A stretch of 64,000 nucleotides of DNA, from the NCBI RefSeq assembly GCF_031082405.1, contig NZ_JAVHJU010000067.1, positions 436,040 through 500,039 on the forward strand. Reading direction: 5' to 3'. This document shows positions 1 to 8,221 of this stretch, piece by piece. Position numbers and translations under genes: made by a program. The notes under the pieces are model-generated. The model was not told the origin of the DNA. It saw nothing but the letters and a program-made list of their open reading frames with translations, and made no database searches. The first letter of the stretch is position 1, and the number at the start of each line of letters is the position of its first letter. This DNA comes from Amycolatopsis sp. A133. GTDB lineage: Bacteria; Actinomycetota; Actinomycetes; Mycobacteriales; Pseudonocardiaceae.

Positions 1-290
1 TCCCGGGGCTTGCCTTCCACGATCCGCTCGTCGACCGGTGCGACCTCGACGTTGTCGAGGGCCGAAACGTCCGCCGCCACGTGGTGCAGCAGCTCGCCGA
101 GCGGAAGGTCCAGGGCCTGGCAGATGGACGCGAGCAGCTCGCTCGACGCCTCCTTCTGGCCCCGCTCCACCTCCGAGAGGTAGCCGAGGCTGACCCTGGC
201 GGCGCGGGAGATGTCGCGCAGCGTACGACGCTGGTTGGTGCGGGCATGACGGAGCCGATCACCGATCGCCTCACGCAACAGCACGGTCAT
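1..290 (-). CDS. clgR: ClgR-type XRE transcriptional regulator (3' end outside window)
   Basis: The minus strand from the ATG at 290 encodes an open frame starting MTVLLREAIGDRLRHAR and running off the left edge. A helix-turn-helix of the Cro/CI type follows (TLRDISRAARVSLGYLSEVE, about residues 24-43), ending in the ERGQKEASSELL signature of ClgR. In actinobacteria ClgR activates clp protease and other stress genes. A GGGAGG ribosome binding site lies 6 bases before the ATG. The gene is downstream of cinA and pgsA, the same neighbourhood as in mycobacteria. About 96 codons are visible; the C-terminus is missing only because the window starts here. Confidence 0.93.
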   Translation of the reverse strand, partial: MTVLLREAIGDRLRHARTNQRRTLRDISRAARVSLGYLSEVERGQKEASSELLASICQALDLPLGELLHHVAADVSALDNVEVAPVDERIVEGKPR

Positions 291-365
291 CACGCGCCTC
301 CCTTCCGTACAAGTACCCCCTACGTTACCCAGAGCGGCGCCCCGGGCGCAGGAGTTGGTGTGCCC

Positions 366-382
366 GTACGCCAAGGGCGAAC
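366..382. promoter_or_regulatory. Candidate ClgR operator upstream of clgR
   Basis: GTACGCCAAGGGCGAAC fits the core of the ClgR box as I recall it from Corynebacterium work (WCGCYNANRGCGWWS). It sits 76-92 bases upstream of the clgR start and just beyond the cinA stop. This suggests autoregulation of clgR. Seen in sequence; the function is inferred from the family. Confidence 0.5.
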
Positions 383-389
383 GCGTGTT

Positions 390-968
390 TCACGCCAAAT
401 GTTCCCCGAGCAGGGCAAACGCCGCCCGGACCGATTCGGTCCTGATCAAATCGCGATCTCCGGTCAAGGCCAGCGTACGGACTGTGACAAACGAGGCTTC
501 GCCTCGGGTCGGGGGCTCCGCCACCCGAGCCCCCGAAAGACGCGGTGTGCGTGTTCCCGGCCCAGCGAGCCCCACGTGCACGGTGCCCGGCTCGACGCCG
601 TCCTGCGGCGACGGCCCGGCCACGCCGGTCAGCCCGAGGCCCCAGGTGGCGCCACACCGGTCGCGGGCCCCCTCGGCCAGCTGGGCGGCGACCTCGGGGT
701 GGACGGCGCCGTGCTCGGCCAGCAGGCCCGCGTCGACGCCGGCCAGTGCCGCCTTCAGCTCGGTGGCGTAGACGACGAAGCCGCCGCGCAAGACCGCGCT
801 CGCCCCCGGCACGCGCGCCAGGGTCGCGCAGACGAGCCCGGCGGTCAGCGACTCGGCGGCGGCGACCGTCTCGCCCCGCCCGGTCAGTGCCGCGACGAGC
901 GCCGCGGCCTGCTCGTCCCCGTCTCCCGGAGGTCGCACCTCGCCCGGGGACGCGGCCGGCGGCGTCAC
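390..968 (-). CDS. cinA: CinA C-terminal domain protein (nicotinamide-nucleotide amidase type)
   Basis: 192 residues, the stand-alone CinA C-terminal (PncC-like) domain. The family deamidates NMN to NaMN and is often linked to competence and DNA damage genes. Signature segments ETVAAAESLTAGLV (about 33-46) and LGLTGVAGP (about 111-119) are present. The GTG start lies 2 bases after the pgsA stop, so the genes are probably co-transcribed. Between the GTVHVGLAGPG strand and the VRTLALTGDR motif there is an extra stretch of about 24 residues (139-162) containing RVAEPP. It is encoded by a two-hairpin repeat element also present in dapA, which looks like an in-frame insertion in a surface loop. 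Confidence 0.9.
   Translation of the reverse strand: MTPPAASPGEVRPPGDGDEQAAALVAALTGRGETVAAAESLTAGLVCATLARVPGASAVLRGGFVVYATELKAALAGVDAGLLAEHGAVHPEVAAQLAEGARDRCGATWGLGLTGVAGPSPQDGVEPGTVHVGLAGPGTRTPRLSGARVAEPPTRGEASFVTVRTLALTGDRDLIRTESVRAAFALLGEHLA
487..538. repeat. Two-hairpin repeat element inside cinA
   Basis: About 52 bases nearly identical to 15973-16024 (43 of 52 positions by eye). One hairpin has the stem CGAGGC/GCCTCG closing a TTC (GAA on the other strand) loop. The second is built on GGGGGCTC/GAGCCCCC. It is translated in frame as part of CinA (RVAEPPTRGEA). Confidence 0.75.
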
Positions 969-970
969 GC

Positions 971-1612
971 TCAGCTCCCGGTGACCCGGCGCCCGGCCGC
1001 CCGGAGGCGGACCGCCCGGACCAGGTAGTCCACGCCCGTGACCACGGTCAGCACCAGCGCCAGTCCCATCAGCGCCCAGCGGACCGGGTCCGCGCCCACC
1101 GGCAGCGGCAGCAGGTACGCCACGATCGCGGCGATCTGGGCCAACGTCTTCGCCTTGCCGCCGCGGCTGGCCGGGATCACGCCGTGGCGGATCACCCAGA
1201 ACCGCAGCAGCGTGACGCCGATCTCACGGACCGCGATGACGATCGTGACCCACCAGCCGAGCTCGCCCAGCACGCTCAGCCCGACCAGGGCGGCGCCGGT
1301 GAGCGCCTTGTCCGCGATCGGGTCGGCGATCTTGCCGAAGTCGGTGATCAGGCCGTACTTGCGGGCCACCCAGCCGTCCAGCTGGTCGGTGGCCGAGGCG
1401 ATGGCGAACAGCCCGGTCGCGAGCGCGCGCCAGGTCGTGTCGTGCCCGTCGCCGACGAACAGCGCGACGATGAACAGCGGCACCAGGACGAGCCGCGAGA
1501 GCGTCAGGAGGTTCGCGACGTTGAGCGTCGGAACCGGGGTCGGCTCGGGGACCTGGGCGGGGGCATCGTGCGTCAGGCCCTCGTCGGCGGCGTCGCTGGG
1601 GAGCGCACTCAC
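971..1612 (-). CDS. pgsA: CDP-diacylglycerol-glycerol-3-phosphate 3-phosphatidyltransferase
   Basis: 213 residues with the CDP-alcohol phosphatidyltransferase signature D79-G-x2-A-R84-x8-G93-x3-D97-x3-D101, which carries the metal-binding aspartates; D76 precedes it. Several hydrophobic helices fit an integral membrane enzyme making phosphatidylglycerol phosphate for phosphatidylglycerol and cardiolipin. The first 28 residues are polar and Pro-rich. The start overlaps the rimO stop by 4 bases, so translation is probably coupled. Same position as pgsA3 next to clgR in mycobacteria. The exact alcohol substrate is inferred from context. Confidence 0.92.
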   Translation of the reverse strand: MSALPSDAADEGLTHDAPAQVPEPTPVPTLNVANLLTLSRLVLVPLFIVALFVGDGHDTTWRALATGLFAIASATDQLDGWVARKYGLITDFGKIADPIADKALTGAALVGLSVLGELGWWVTIVIAVREIGVTLLRFWVIRHGVIPASRGGKAKTLAQIAAIVAYLLPLPVGADPVRWALMGLALVLTVVTGVDYLVRAVRLRAAGRRVTGS

Positions 1613-3045
1613 CGGTCGGCGTCCGGGACCGCGCGGACGATCAGGTCCACGCCCGCCGAATCCACGACCTCGCAGCGCAGGAAGTCACCGACCTGCACCT
1701 TTTCCGGCGCGTCGAGGATGATGCACTCGCCGTCGACCTCGGGGGCCTGGTGCGCCGCGCGGCCGGTGAGCTCGCCGTCGTCGTCCAGCTCGACCAGGAC
1801 GTCCACGAACGTGCCGATCCGGTCCTCGGCGCGCTGCGCGGTCAGCTCCTCGACCAGCGCGGAGATCCGGGTGACGCGCTCGGCCACCACCGCGGGGTCG
1901 AGCTTGCCGTCGAAGGTCTCGGCTTCGGTGCCGTCCTCGTCGGAGTAGCCGAAGACGCCGACGGCGTCGAGGCGCGCGCCGGTGAGGAACCGCTCGAGCT
2001 CGGCCAGGTCGTGCTCGGTCTCGCCGGGGAACCCGACGATCACGTTGGTCCGGATGCCCGCCTCGGGCGCGTACTCGCGGATCTGCGCGGTCAGCGCGAG
2101 GAACGAGTCGGTCGAGCCGAACCGGCGCATCCGGCGCAGCACCTGCTCGCTGGAGTGCTGGAACGACAGGTCGAAGTACTCGGCGACACCCGGCGTGGTC
2201 GCGATGGCCTTGACCAGCTGCGGGCGCGTCTCGGCCGGCTGCAGGTAGGAGACGCGGACGCGCTCGATGCCCTCGATCCCGGCCAGGCGCGGCAGCAGCC
2301 GCTCCAGCGCGGTGGCGCCGTCGCGGCCGAAGTCCTTGCCGTAGGACGTCGAGTTCTCGCTGACCAGGAACAGTTCCTTGACGCCGTGCTCGGCCAGCCA
2401 CATCGCCTCGGCGACGATCTCGTCGGGCTGCCGCGAGACGAACGAGCCGCGGAACGACGGGATGGCGCAGAAGGAGCAGCGCCGGTCGCAGCCGGAGGCG
2501 ATCTTCAGCGCGGCCACCGGCGAGTCGTCGAGGCGCGTGCGCAGCACCCGCGGGCCCCAGCCGTGCTGCGCGTGCCCGGGGACCTCCACGGTTTCCGCGG
2601 CGGCGGGCCGCTGGACCGGGCTGATCGGCAGCAGCTTGCGGCGGTCGCCGGGCGTGTGCGAGGCGATCTTGCGGCCGGCGACGACGTCGTCGAGCCGGTC
2701 GGACAGCTGGGCGTAGTGGTCGAAGCCCAGCACCGCGTCGGCTTCGGGGAGGCTGTCGGCGAGCTCGTGGCCGTAGCGCTCCGCCATGCAGCCGACGGCG
2801 ACGACCTTCTTGCCCGTGTCGGCCGCGGCGAGCAGCGTGTCGACGGAGTCCTTTTTGGCCGACTCGACGAAGCCGCAGGTGTTGACCACCACGACGTCGG
2901 ACTCGTCCGGGTCGGCCGCCAGCTCCCAGCCGCCGGCCGCGAGCCGGCCCGCCAGCTCCTCCGAGTCGACCTCGTTGCGGGCGCAGCCCAGGGTCAGCAG
3001 GGAGACGCGGCGGGGGGCGGCTGGGTCCGTGGCAGGGGAAGGCAC
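1609..3045 (-). CDS. rimO: Ribosomal protein S12 methylthiotransferase RimO
   Basis: 478-residue radical SAM enzyme that adds a methylthio group to the conserved aspartate of ribosomal protein S12. The N-terminal methylthiotransferase domain has cluster cysteines C21, C57 and C86. The radical SAM motif CDRRCSFC (C186, C190, C193) follows, and a C-terminal TRAM-like domain ends the protein. RimO rather than MiaB is supported by the N-terminus (SLLTLGCARNEVDSEEL) and by the ftsK/pgsA neighbourhood. It overlaps pgsA by 4 bases. Confidence 0.95.
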   Translation of the reverse strand: MPSPATDPAAPRRVSLLTLGCARNEVDSEELAGRLAAGGWELAADPDESDVVVVNTCGFVESAKKDSVDTLLAAADTGKKVVAVGCMAERYGHELADSLPEADAVLGFDHYAQLSDRLDDVVAGRKIASHTPGDRRKLLPISPVQRPAAAETVEVPGHAQHGWGPRVLRTRLDDSPVAALKIASGCDRRCSFCAIPSFRGSFVSRQPDEIVAEAMWLAEHGVKELFLVSENSTSYGKDFGRDGATALERLLPRLAGIEGIERVRVSYLQPAETRPQLVKAIATTPGVAEYFDLSFQHSSEQVLRRMRRFGSTDSFLALTAQIREYAPEAGIRTNVIVGFPGETEHDLAELERFLTGARLDAVGVFGYSDEDGTEAETFDGKLDPAVVAERVTRISALVEELTAQRAEDRIGTFVDVLVELDDDGELTGRAAHQAPEVDGECIILDAPEKVQVGDFLRCEVVDSAGVDLIVRAVPDADR

Positions 3046-3141
3046 GACGTTCAGGGTAGCCGCCGGGCCCCGGCGGGCCGACGACGGCGTAGCCCGGTGG
3101 TGTCACCGCGCGCGCCGGGTGATGTGGCAGGGTGGACGATC

Positions 3142-3651
3142 GTGCCGTCCGACTCGCCCCGCCCGACCGTCCGCCGCGCCCGGATCGCCGACGTTCGCAA
3201 GATCAAGGCCCTGGTCGACTCGGACGCGGGCCGGGTGCTGCTGGAGAAGGACCTGGTCACGCTGTACGAGGCGGTGCAGGAGTTCTGGGTCGCCGAAGTG
3301 GGTGACGACGTCGTCGGCGCGGCCGCGCTGCACGTGCTCTGGGAGGACATCGCCGAGCTGCGCACCGTGGTGGTCGACAAGGCCGTCCGCGGCCAGGGCG
3401 TCGGGCGGGTGCTCGTCGCCCGGCTGGTCGACGAGGCGCGTGAGCTGGGTCTCAAACGCCTCTTCGTGCTGACGTTCGAGACCAGCTTCTTCTCCGGGCA
3501 CGGCTTCGTGGAGATCGATGGCACCCCGGTGTCGCAGGAGGTCTACGAGGAGATGCGGCGGTCGCACGACACCGGCGTCGCCGAGTTCCTCGACCTGCCC
3601 TACGTCAAGCCCAACACCCTGGGCAATTCCCGGATGCTGCTCGAGCTCTGA
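3142..3651 (+). CDS. argA: GNAT amino-acid N-acetyltransferase (ArgA type)
   Basis: 169 residues from a GTG start. A GNAT fold is clear: PTVRRARIADVRKIKALVD at the N-terminus and the acetyl-CoA motif RGQGVGRVLV near residue 90. It matches the mycobacterial gene between ftsK and pgsA that supplies N-acetylglutamate synthase activity for arginine biosynthesis. A CAGGGT hexamer 8 bases before the GTG and no clear ribosome binding site suggest a leaderless transcript. Divergent from rimO. Function is inferred from family and position. Confidence 0.85.
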   Translation: MPSDSPRPTVRRARIADVRKIKALVDSDAGRVLLEKDLVTLYEAVQEFWVAEVGDDVVGAAALHVLWEDIAELRTVVVDKAVRGQGVGRVLVARLVDEARELGLKRLFVLTFETSFFSGHGFVEIDGTPVSQEVYEEMRRSHDTGVAEFLDLPYVKPNTLGNSRMLLEL

Positions 3652-3800
3652 GGCACCCCTACGCCGGCTTGCCGATTCCCGCATAGGGGCCGAATTCAGG
3701 GGGAAATTCACCCGACAACCTCCTTTCGGGCGGTGACGCGCGCCACGGCCAGGCCCGAAGCTGATCGGGCACTCGTCCCCGATCGGCAAGGAAAACACCG

Positions 3801-4235
3801 ATGCGCACGACACTGCGGAACCTGGGGGCCACCGTGACGGTGGCCGTTTCTGTCGGCGCGGGCGCCCTGCTGGGCACCGGCACCGCGGCGGCCGTCGACA
3901 TTCCGGCGGTCACCGACCAGTACCTCTTTTCGACGTCCCTGTCCGGGTTCGAAACGATCCGGAACTCGGCGCCGTACTCCGGCCAGCTCGACTGGTCGTC
4001 CGACGGCTGCTCGTGGTCACCGGACACCCCGTTCGGGTGGCAGTTCCTGCCGGGCTGCCACCGGCACGACTTCGGCTACCGCAACTACAAGAAGCAGGGC
4101 CGCTTCACCGAGGCGAACCGGCTGAAGATCGACGACAACCTCTACACCGACCTGAAGAGCGTCTGCGGATCCAACGTGGCGTGCAAGGGCGCGGCGTGGA
4201 CGTACTACCAGGCGGTCCGCAAGTTCGGCGGCTGA
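3801..4235 (+). CDS. Secreted prokaryotic phospholipase A2
   Basis: 144 residues with a signal peptide (hydrophobic 8-31, likely cleavage after TAAA before VDIPAV). The mature part carries the actinobacterial PLA2 signature FGWQFLPGC-HRHDFGYRNY, with the catalytic His-Asp pair H89-D90. Four cysteines (C70, C86, C122, C128) can form two disulfides as in the Streptomyces violaceoruber enzyme. Such enzymes hydrolyse the sn-2 ester of phospholipids outside the cell and need calcium. An AAGGAAA ribosome binding site precedes the ATG. It appears to be a single-gene unit facing the ftsK operon. Confidence 0.88.
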   Translation: MRTTLRNLGATVTVAVSVGAGALLGTGTAAAVDIPAVTDQYLFSTSLSGFETIRNSAPYSGQLDWSSDGCSWSPDTPFGWQFLPGCHRHDFGYRNYKKQGRFTEANRLKIDDNLYTDLKSVCGSNVACKGAAWTYYQAVRKFGG

Positions 4236-4244
4236 GCCCGCCGC

Positions 4245-4706
4245 TCAGCTGATCCGGACGGTGGCGTCCCCGCCGTCTTCGCTGACCGACACCAGCTCGA
4301 TCCGGCTGGCGGCGAACGACGTCGCCTGCGGGCCGGTGCGCGGGCCGCTGTGCAGCTCGGCCGTGGTGCTCTCGCCGCGGCCGGGCTCCTTCAGCAGGAA
4401 CGCCAGGGTCGCCTCCCCCTGCCAGATGCACTGCATGCCGGGCCGGCACCGCGAGTCGGCGACGAGCCGCGTGTAGCGCACGGTGAGGTCCTTGCCCTGC
4501 ACGGCGGCCTCCTGCCCGAGACGCAGGGTGACGTCGTGCCCGACCGGGGCGCTGACAGTCGACGGCGCCGGCACCGTGGGCGGCGCGGGCGCGGCTGCGA
4601 CCGCACTCCCGGCGCCCACGGTGACGACGGCTAAGGCGAAGAGCCCGGCTGCGAATCGGTGAAGGTCCACGTGCTCAGGACGGAACCGGGCGAGCGCGGG
4701 TTGCAC
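4245..4706 (-). CDS. Secreted hypothetical protein with CxxxxxCIWxGEA motif
   Basis: Up to 153 residues, directly after ftsK. The hydrophobic segment FAAGLFALAVVTVGAGSAVAAA is a signal peptide. A Pro/Ala/Ser-rich linker follows, then a small beta-type domain with the pair C-RPGMQ-C-IWQGEA. This motif is common in exported actinobacterial proteins of unknown function. The GTG at 4706 is only 3 bases past the ftsK stop; another GTG at 4670 gives a more typical signal peptide and may be the real start. No clear ribosome binding site before either. I do not recognise a function. Confidence 0.75.
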   Translation of the reverse strand: MQPALARFRPEHVDLHRFAAGLFALAVVTVGAGSAVAAAPAPPTVPAPSTVSAPVGHDVTLRLGQEAAVQGKDLTVRYTRLVADSRCRPGMQCIWQGEATLAFLLKEPGRGESTTAELHSGPRTGPQATSFAASRIELVSVSEDGGDATVRIS

Positions 4707-4709
4707 CGC

Positions 4710-7202
4710 TCACTCGTCGTCGGTCGGATCGGCGTCCACCGGGCCGCCGCCGCGGATCATGAACAGGACCGACTCCAGTTCCTCCGGCTTGATCAGCACG
4801 TCGCGGGCCTTCGAACCCTCCGACGGGCCCACCACGCCGCGGCTCTCCAGCAGGTCCATCAGGCGGCCCGCCTTGGCGAAGCCGACCCGCAGCTTGCGCT
4901 GGAGCATCGACGTCGAGCCGAACTGGGACGTCACGATCAGCTCGGCCGCCTGCAGCAGGACGTCGAGGTCGTCGCCGATGTCCGGGTCGATCTCCTTCTT
5001 CTCGCCCGCCTTCTGCGCCGTGACGCCGTCCTGGTAGTCCGGCTGCGCCTGCTCCTTGGCGTAGTTGACGACCGCCGAAATTTCCTCGTCGCCGACGAAC
5101 GCGCCCTGGATGCGGACCGGTTTGCCGGCGCCCATCGGCAGGTACAGCGCGTCGCCCATGCCGATCAGCTTCTCCGCGCCCGGCTGGTCCAAGATCACGC
5201 GCGAGTCGGTCAGCGACGACGTCGCGAACGCCAGCCGCGAGGGGACGTTGGTCTTGATCAGGCCCGTCACGACGTCGACCGACGGCCGCTGCGTGGCCAG
5301 GACCAGATGGATACCTGCGGCACGGGCCTTCTGGGTGATGCGGACGATCGCGTCCTCGACGTCGCGCGGGGCGGTCATCATCAGGTCGGCGAGCTCGTCG
5401 ACGATCGCCATGATGTACGGGTACGGCCGGTACTCGCGCTCGGACCCCGGCGGCGCGGTGATCTCGCCCGAGCGCACCTTCTTGTTGTAGTCGTCGATGT
5501 GCCGGACCTTGTTGACCTGCATGTCCTGGTAGCGCTGCTCCATCTCCTCCACCAGCCAGGCCAGCGCCGCGGCCGCCTTCTTCGGCTGGGTGATGATGGG
5601 CGTGATCAGGTGCGGGATGCCCTCGTACGGCGTCAGCTCGACCATCTTCGGGTCGATCAGGATCATCCGGCACTCGTCCGGCGTCGCGCGCGCGAGCAGC
5701 GACACCAGCATCGAGTTGACGAAGCTGGACTTACCGGAACCGGTCGAACCCGCGACCAGCAGGTGCGGCATCTTCGTCAGGTTGGCGGTGACGAAGTGGC
5801 CTTCGATGTCCTTCCCGAGGCCGATCACCATCGGGTGGTTGTCCTTGACCGTGGACGGCGCGCGCAGGACGTCACCCAGGCGGACCATCTCGCGGTCGGA
5901 GTTGGGCACCTCGATGCCGACCGCGGACTTGCCGGGGATCGGCGCCAGCAGGCGGACGTTGTCGGTGGCCACCGCGTAGGCGATGTTCTTGGTCAGGGCG
6001 GTGATCTTCTCGACCTTCACGCCCGGGCCCAGCTCGACCTCGTAGCGCGTGACCGTCGGGCCGCGGGTGAAGCCGGTGACCTGCGCGTCGACGTTGAACT
6101 GCTCCAGCACGCCGGTGATCGCCTCGATCATGGCGTCGTTGGCCTTGCTGCGGGACTTCGGCGCGTCGCCGAGTTTCAGCAGGTCGGGCGGCGGGAGCTG
6201 GTAGTCGCCTTCGACCGTGCGGGTGACCGCGAGCGGCGGTTCCGGGGCCTTCTTCGGCTTCTTCTCGGGCACCTCGGCCGGCGGCGGCTTGGGCAGGGCC
6301 TTCGGCGGCTTGATCGGCGTCGGCGCTTCGGCGAGCGCGGCGTCGAGGTCCAGCTGCTCGCCGGCGTCCCCGCTCTGACGCCGTCGCGACGGCTTGCGCA
6401 GCCGCGCGGCCTTCGGATCGGCTTCGGTGACCTTTTCCTCGTCGGTGGCGAAGCCGGAGCGCAGCGCCTCGGCTTCGGCGATTTCTTCCTCGTCGAGGCC
6501 CCAGTGGCGCAGCCGGTTCGGGATCTCGCGGACCGGTGTGCCGGTGAACACGAGCACGCCGAAGAACAGCGCGAGGATCAGCAGCGGCACGGCGACCCAG
6601 GTGGTGACGCCCATGGTGAGCAGGCCGCCGGAGAAGGCGCCGACGATGCCGCCGGCGTACATCCGGCCGTCGTTGGTCTCGGGCAGCGCGGTGAAGATGT
6701 GCAGCATCCCGAGCACCGACAGGACGACCATGATCGTGCCGACCACCATCCGCGGCCGCGTCTCCGGGTGCGGCTCGGACCGCATCAGCGCGACGGCGAC
6801 GACGACCAGCACCAGCGGCAGCGTCACGGCCCCGGCGCCGAGGACGGTCCGGGTGGCGATCTCCACCCCGGCCCCGATCGGCCCGGCCGCCCGCCACCAG
6901 ACGCCGACGGCCGCGACGATGGCCAGGGCCATCAGGCCCAGCGCCAGGCCGTCGCGGCGGTGTTCCGGCTCGAGTTCGCGGGTGCGGCCGACCGTGCGGG
7001 CCAGCGTGCCCAGGCCCTTGGCCAGCAGGTTCCAGGTGCCGCGGACGCCCCTGCCGAAGAGCCCGGGGGTCTTGCGGCGGGAGCGTGGGGCGGGTTTGCG
7101 AGCGGGTGACGTACGGGGCTTCGCTGGTGTACGCGGCTTACGCGCCGCTGCCCCTTTCGCGCCGCTTCCCGTGCTTCGCTTCCTCGTCGCCGACCCAGCC
7201 AT
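4710..7202 (-). CDS. ftsK: DNA translocase FtsK
   Basis: 830 residues. A Lys/Arg-rich leader (1-45) precedes about four membrane helices (85-220), then a linker rich in Pro and charged residues (225-345). The motor domain has Walker A GSTGSGKS at 485-492 and Walker B around IMAIVDELADLM (598-609). A C-terminal winged-helix gamma domain contains STSMLQRKLRVGFAKAGRLM, which reads KOPS-type polar sequences. FtsK pumps chromosome ends through the division septum and supports dimer resolution. Length and architecture are normal for actinobacteria, and the position beside argA and pgsA is conserved. Confidence 0.97.
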   Translation of the reverse strand: MAGSATRKRSTGSGAKGAAARKPRTPAKPRTSPARKPAPRSRRKTPGLFGRGVRGTWNLLAKGLGTLARTVGRTRELEPEHRRDGLALGLMALAIVAAVGVWWRAAGPIGAGVEIATRTVLGAGAVTLPLVLVVVAVALMRSEPHPETRPRMVVGTIMVVLSVLGMLHIFTALPETNDGRMYAGGIVGAFSGGLLTMGVTTWVAVPLLILALFFGVLVFTGTPVREIPNRLRHWGLDEEEIAEAEALRSGFATDEEKVTEADPKAARLRKPSRRRQSGDAGEQLDLDAALAEAPTPIKPPKALPKPPPAEVPEKKPKKAPEPPLAVTRTVEGDYQLPPPDLLKLGDAPKSRSKANDAMIEAITGVLEQFNVDAQVTGFTRGPTVTRYEVELGPGVKVEKITALTKNIAYAVATDNVRLLAPIPGKSAVGIEVPNSDREMVRLGDVLRAPSTVKDNHPMVIGLGKDIEGHFVTANLTKMPHLLVAGSTGSGKSSFVNSMLVSLLARATPDECRMILIDPKMVELTPYEGIPHLITPIITQPKKAAAALAWLVEEMEQRYQDMQVNKVRHIDDYNKKVRSGEITAPPGSEREYRPYPYIMAIVDELADLMMTAPRDVEDAIVRITQKARAAGIHLVLATQRPSVDVVTGLIKTNVPSRLAFATSSLTDSRVILDQPGAEKLIGMGDALYLPMGAGKPVRIQGAFVGDEEISAVVNYAKEQAQPDYQDGVTAQKAGEKKEIDPDIGDDLDVLLQAAELIVTSQFGSTSMLQRKLRVGFAKAGRLMDLLESRGVVGPSEGSKARDVLIKPEELESVLFMIRGGGPVDADPTDDE

Positions 7203-7357
7203 GTCTCAACGTTAACCGGCATTGCCACTTAGTCCCGTGCGCCACTCTCGGCTCAGGGTGAACTTCTGCCTCACACCGGAGGTTGAGCGGCCATCCGGGT
7301 GAACCGATCCGGCCGTTGCGCAAACGGGTGAAATCGGCGTCTGCCATGCTCTGCCCC

Positions 7358-8173
7358 ATGCTCGCGCTGCGCACCGCCGAACCGCCCCGCCGTGCTCCCG
7401 CCATCTGGCGGACCATGCTGAACATCGACCGGGGGCTGGTGAACCTCGTCGGGCGGCTGACCGTCACCGGCCGGGTGCCCGCGCAGCTGCGGGGACGGCC
7501 GTTGCTGATGGCCGCGAACCACATCGGGGTGTTCGACGCGTTCGTGCTGATGGCCGCGTGCAAGCGGATCGGCATCAACCCGCGGTTCATGCTGGCCGGC
7601 GGCATCCTCGACGCGCCCGTGATCGGGCCGGCGTTGCGGGTGAGCGGGCACCTGCGGGTCGACCGCAAGCACGCCGGGACCGCCGTCGGGCAGTTCGCCG
7701 AGGCCGTCGAGGCGATGAAGACCACGCGCGAGCCGATCATCGTCTACCCGGAGGGCCGGATCAGCCACGACCCGGGCCTGTGGCCGGAGCGCGGCAAGAC
7801 CGGCGCGGCGCGGCTGGCGCTGGCGGCGGGCGTGCCGGTGATCCCGATCAGCCAGTGGGGCGCGCACGAGGCCGTCTACTGGGGCACCGAGACCGTCAAC
7901 GGCCCGGCCGACCTGATCCCGCTGGCCCGCTCGGGGCTCAGCGCTCCCCTGCGCCGCCCGCGGTTCCGCGTGCACTTCGGCGACCCCGTCGACCTGTCCG
8001 GGATCGACACGCAGCGGCCGGGCGCCGGGGTGCGCGCGCACGCGAAGATCATGCAGGCGATCACCGACGGGCTCGTCCCCCTGCGCCACGACGAGCTCGA
8101 CCGGCCCCGCTTCCACGACCCCACGCGGCCCACCGACACGGTCAGCCCCTGGAAGCCGCCGTCCGCTCTGTGA
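7358..8173 (+). CDS. 1-acyl-glycerol-3-phosphate acyltransferase family protein (PlsC type)
   Basis: 271 residues from the ATG at 7358; an in-frame ATG at 7346 is also possible. Acyltransferase motif I NHIGVFD (H-x4-D) and the glycerol-phosphate binding motif PEGRIS are present, followed by GVPVIPISQWG. It should transfer an acyl group from acyl-CoA or acyl-ACP to a lysophospholipid or similar acceptor at the inner membrane. The acceptor cannot be read from sequence. The C-terminal 40 residues are Pro/Arg-rich. Divergent from ftsK across about 155 bases with no other feature. Confidence 0.88.
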   Translation: MLALRTAEPPRRAPAIWRTMLNIDRGLVNLVGRLTVTGRVPAQLRGRPLLMAANHIGVFDAFVLMAACKRIGINPRFMLAGGILDAPVIGPALRVSGHLRVDRKHAGTAVGQFAEAVEAMKTTREPIIVYPEGRISHDPGLWPERGKTGAARLALAAGVPVIPISQWGAHEAVYWGTETVNGPADLIPLARSGLSAPLRRPRFRVHFGDPVDLSGIDTQRPGAGVRAHAKIMQAITDGLVPLRHDELDRPRFHDPTRPTDTVSPWKPPSAL

Positions 8174-8207
8174 CATCCAGACTGTGAGACGCGGGGGCCC
8201 GGCACCC

Positions 8208-8213
8208 TAGAGT
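8208..8213 (+). promoter_or_regulatory. -10 element TAGAGT of wrbA (leaderless)
   Basis: TAGAGT ends 8 bases before the GTG of wrbA and no ribosome binding site is seen, so transcription probably begins at the start codon. The same hexamer, followed by CG, lies before the next gene (8873-8878). Confidence 0.55.
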
Positions 8214-8221
8214 CGGCGGAC

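Noticed and set aside
4659..7109. 816-codon open frame on the plus strand
   Set aside because: It lies opposite ftsK, whose domains are clear. The predicted protein is Arg/Gly/Asp-rich shadow sequence produced by GC3 bias.
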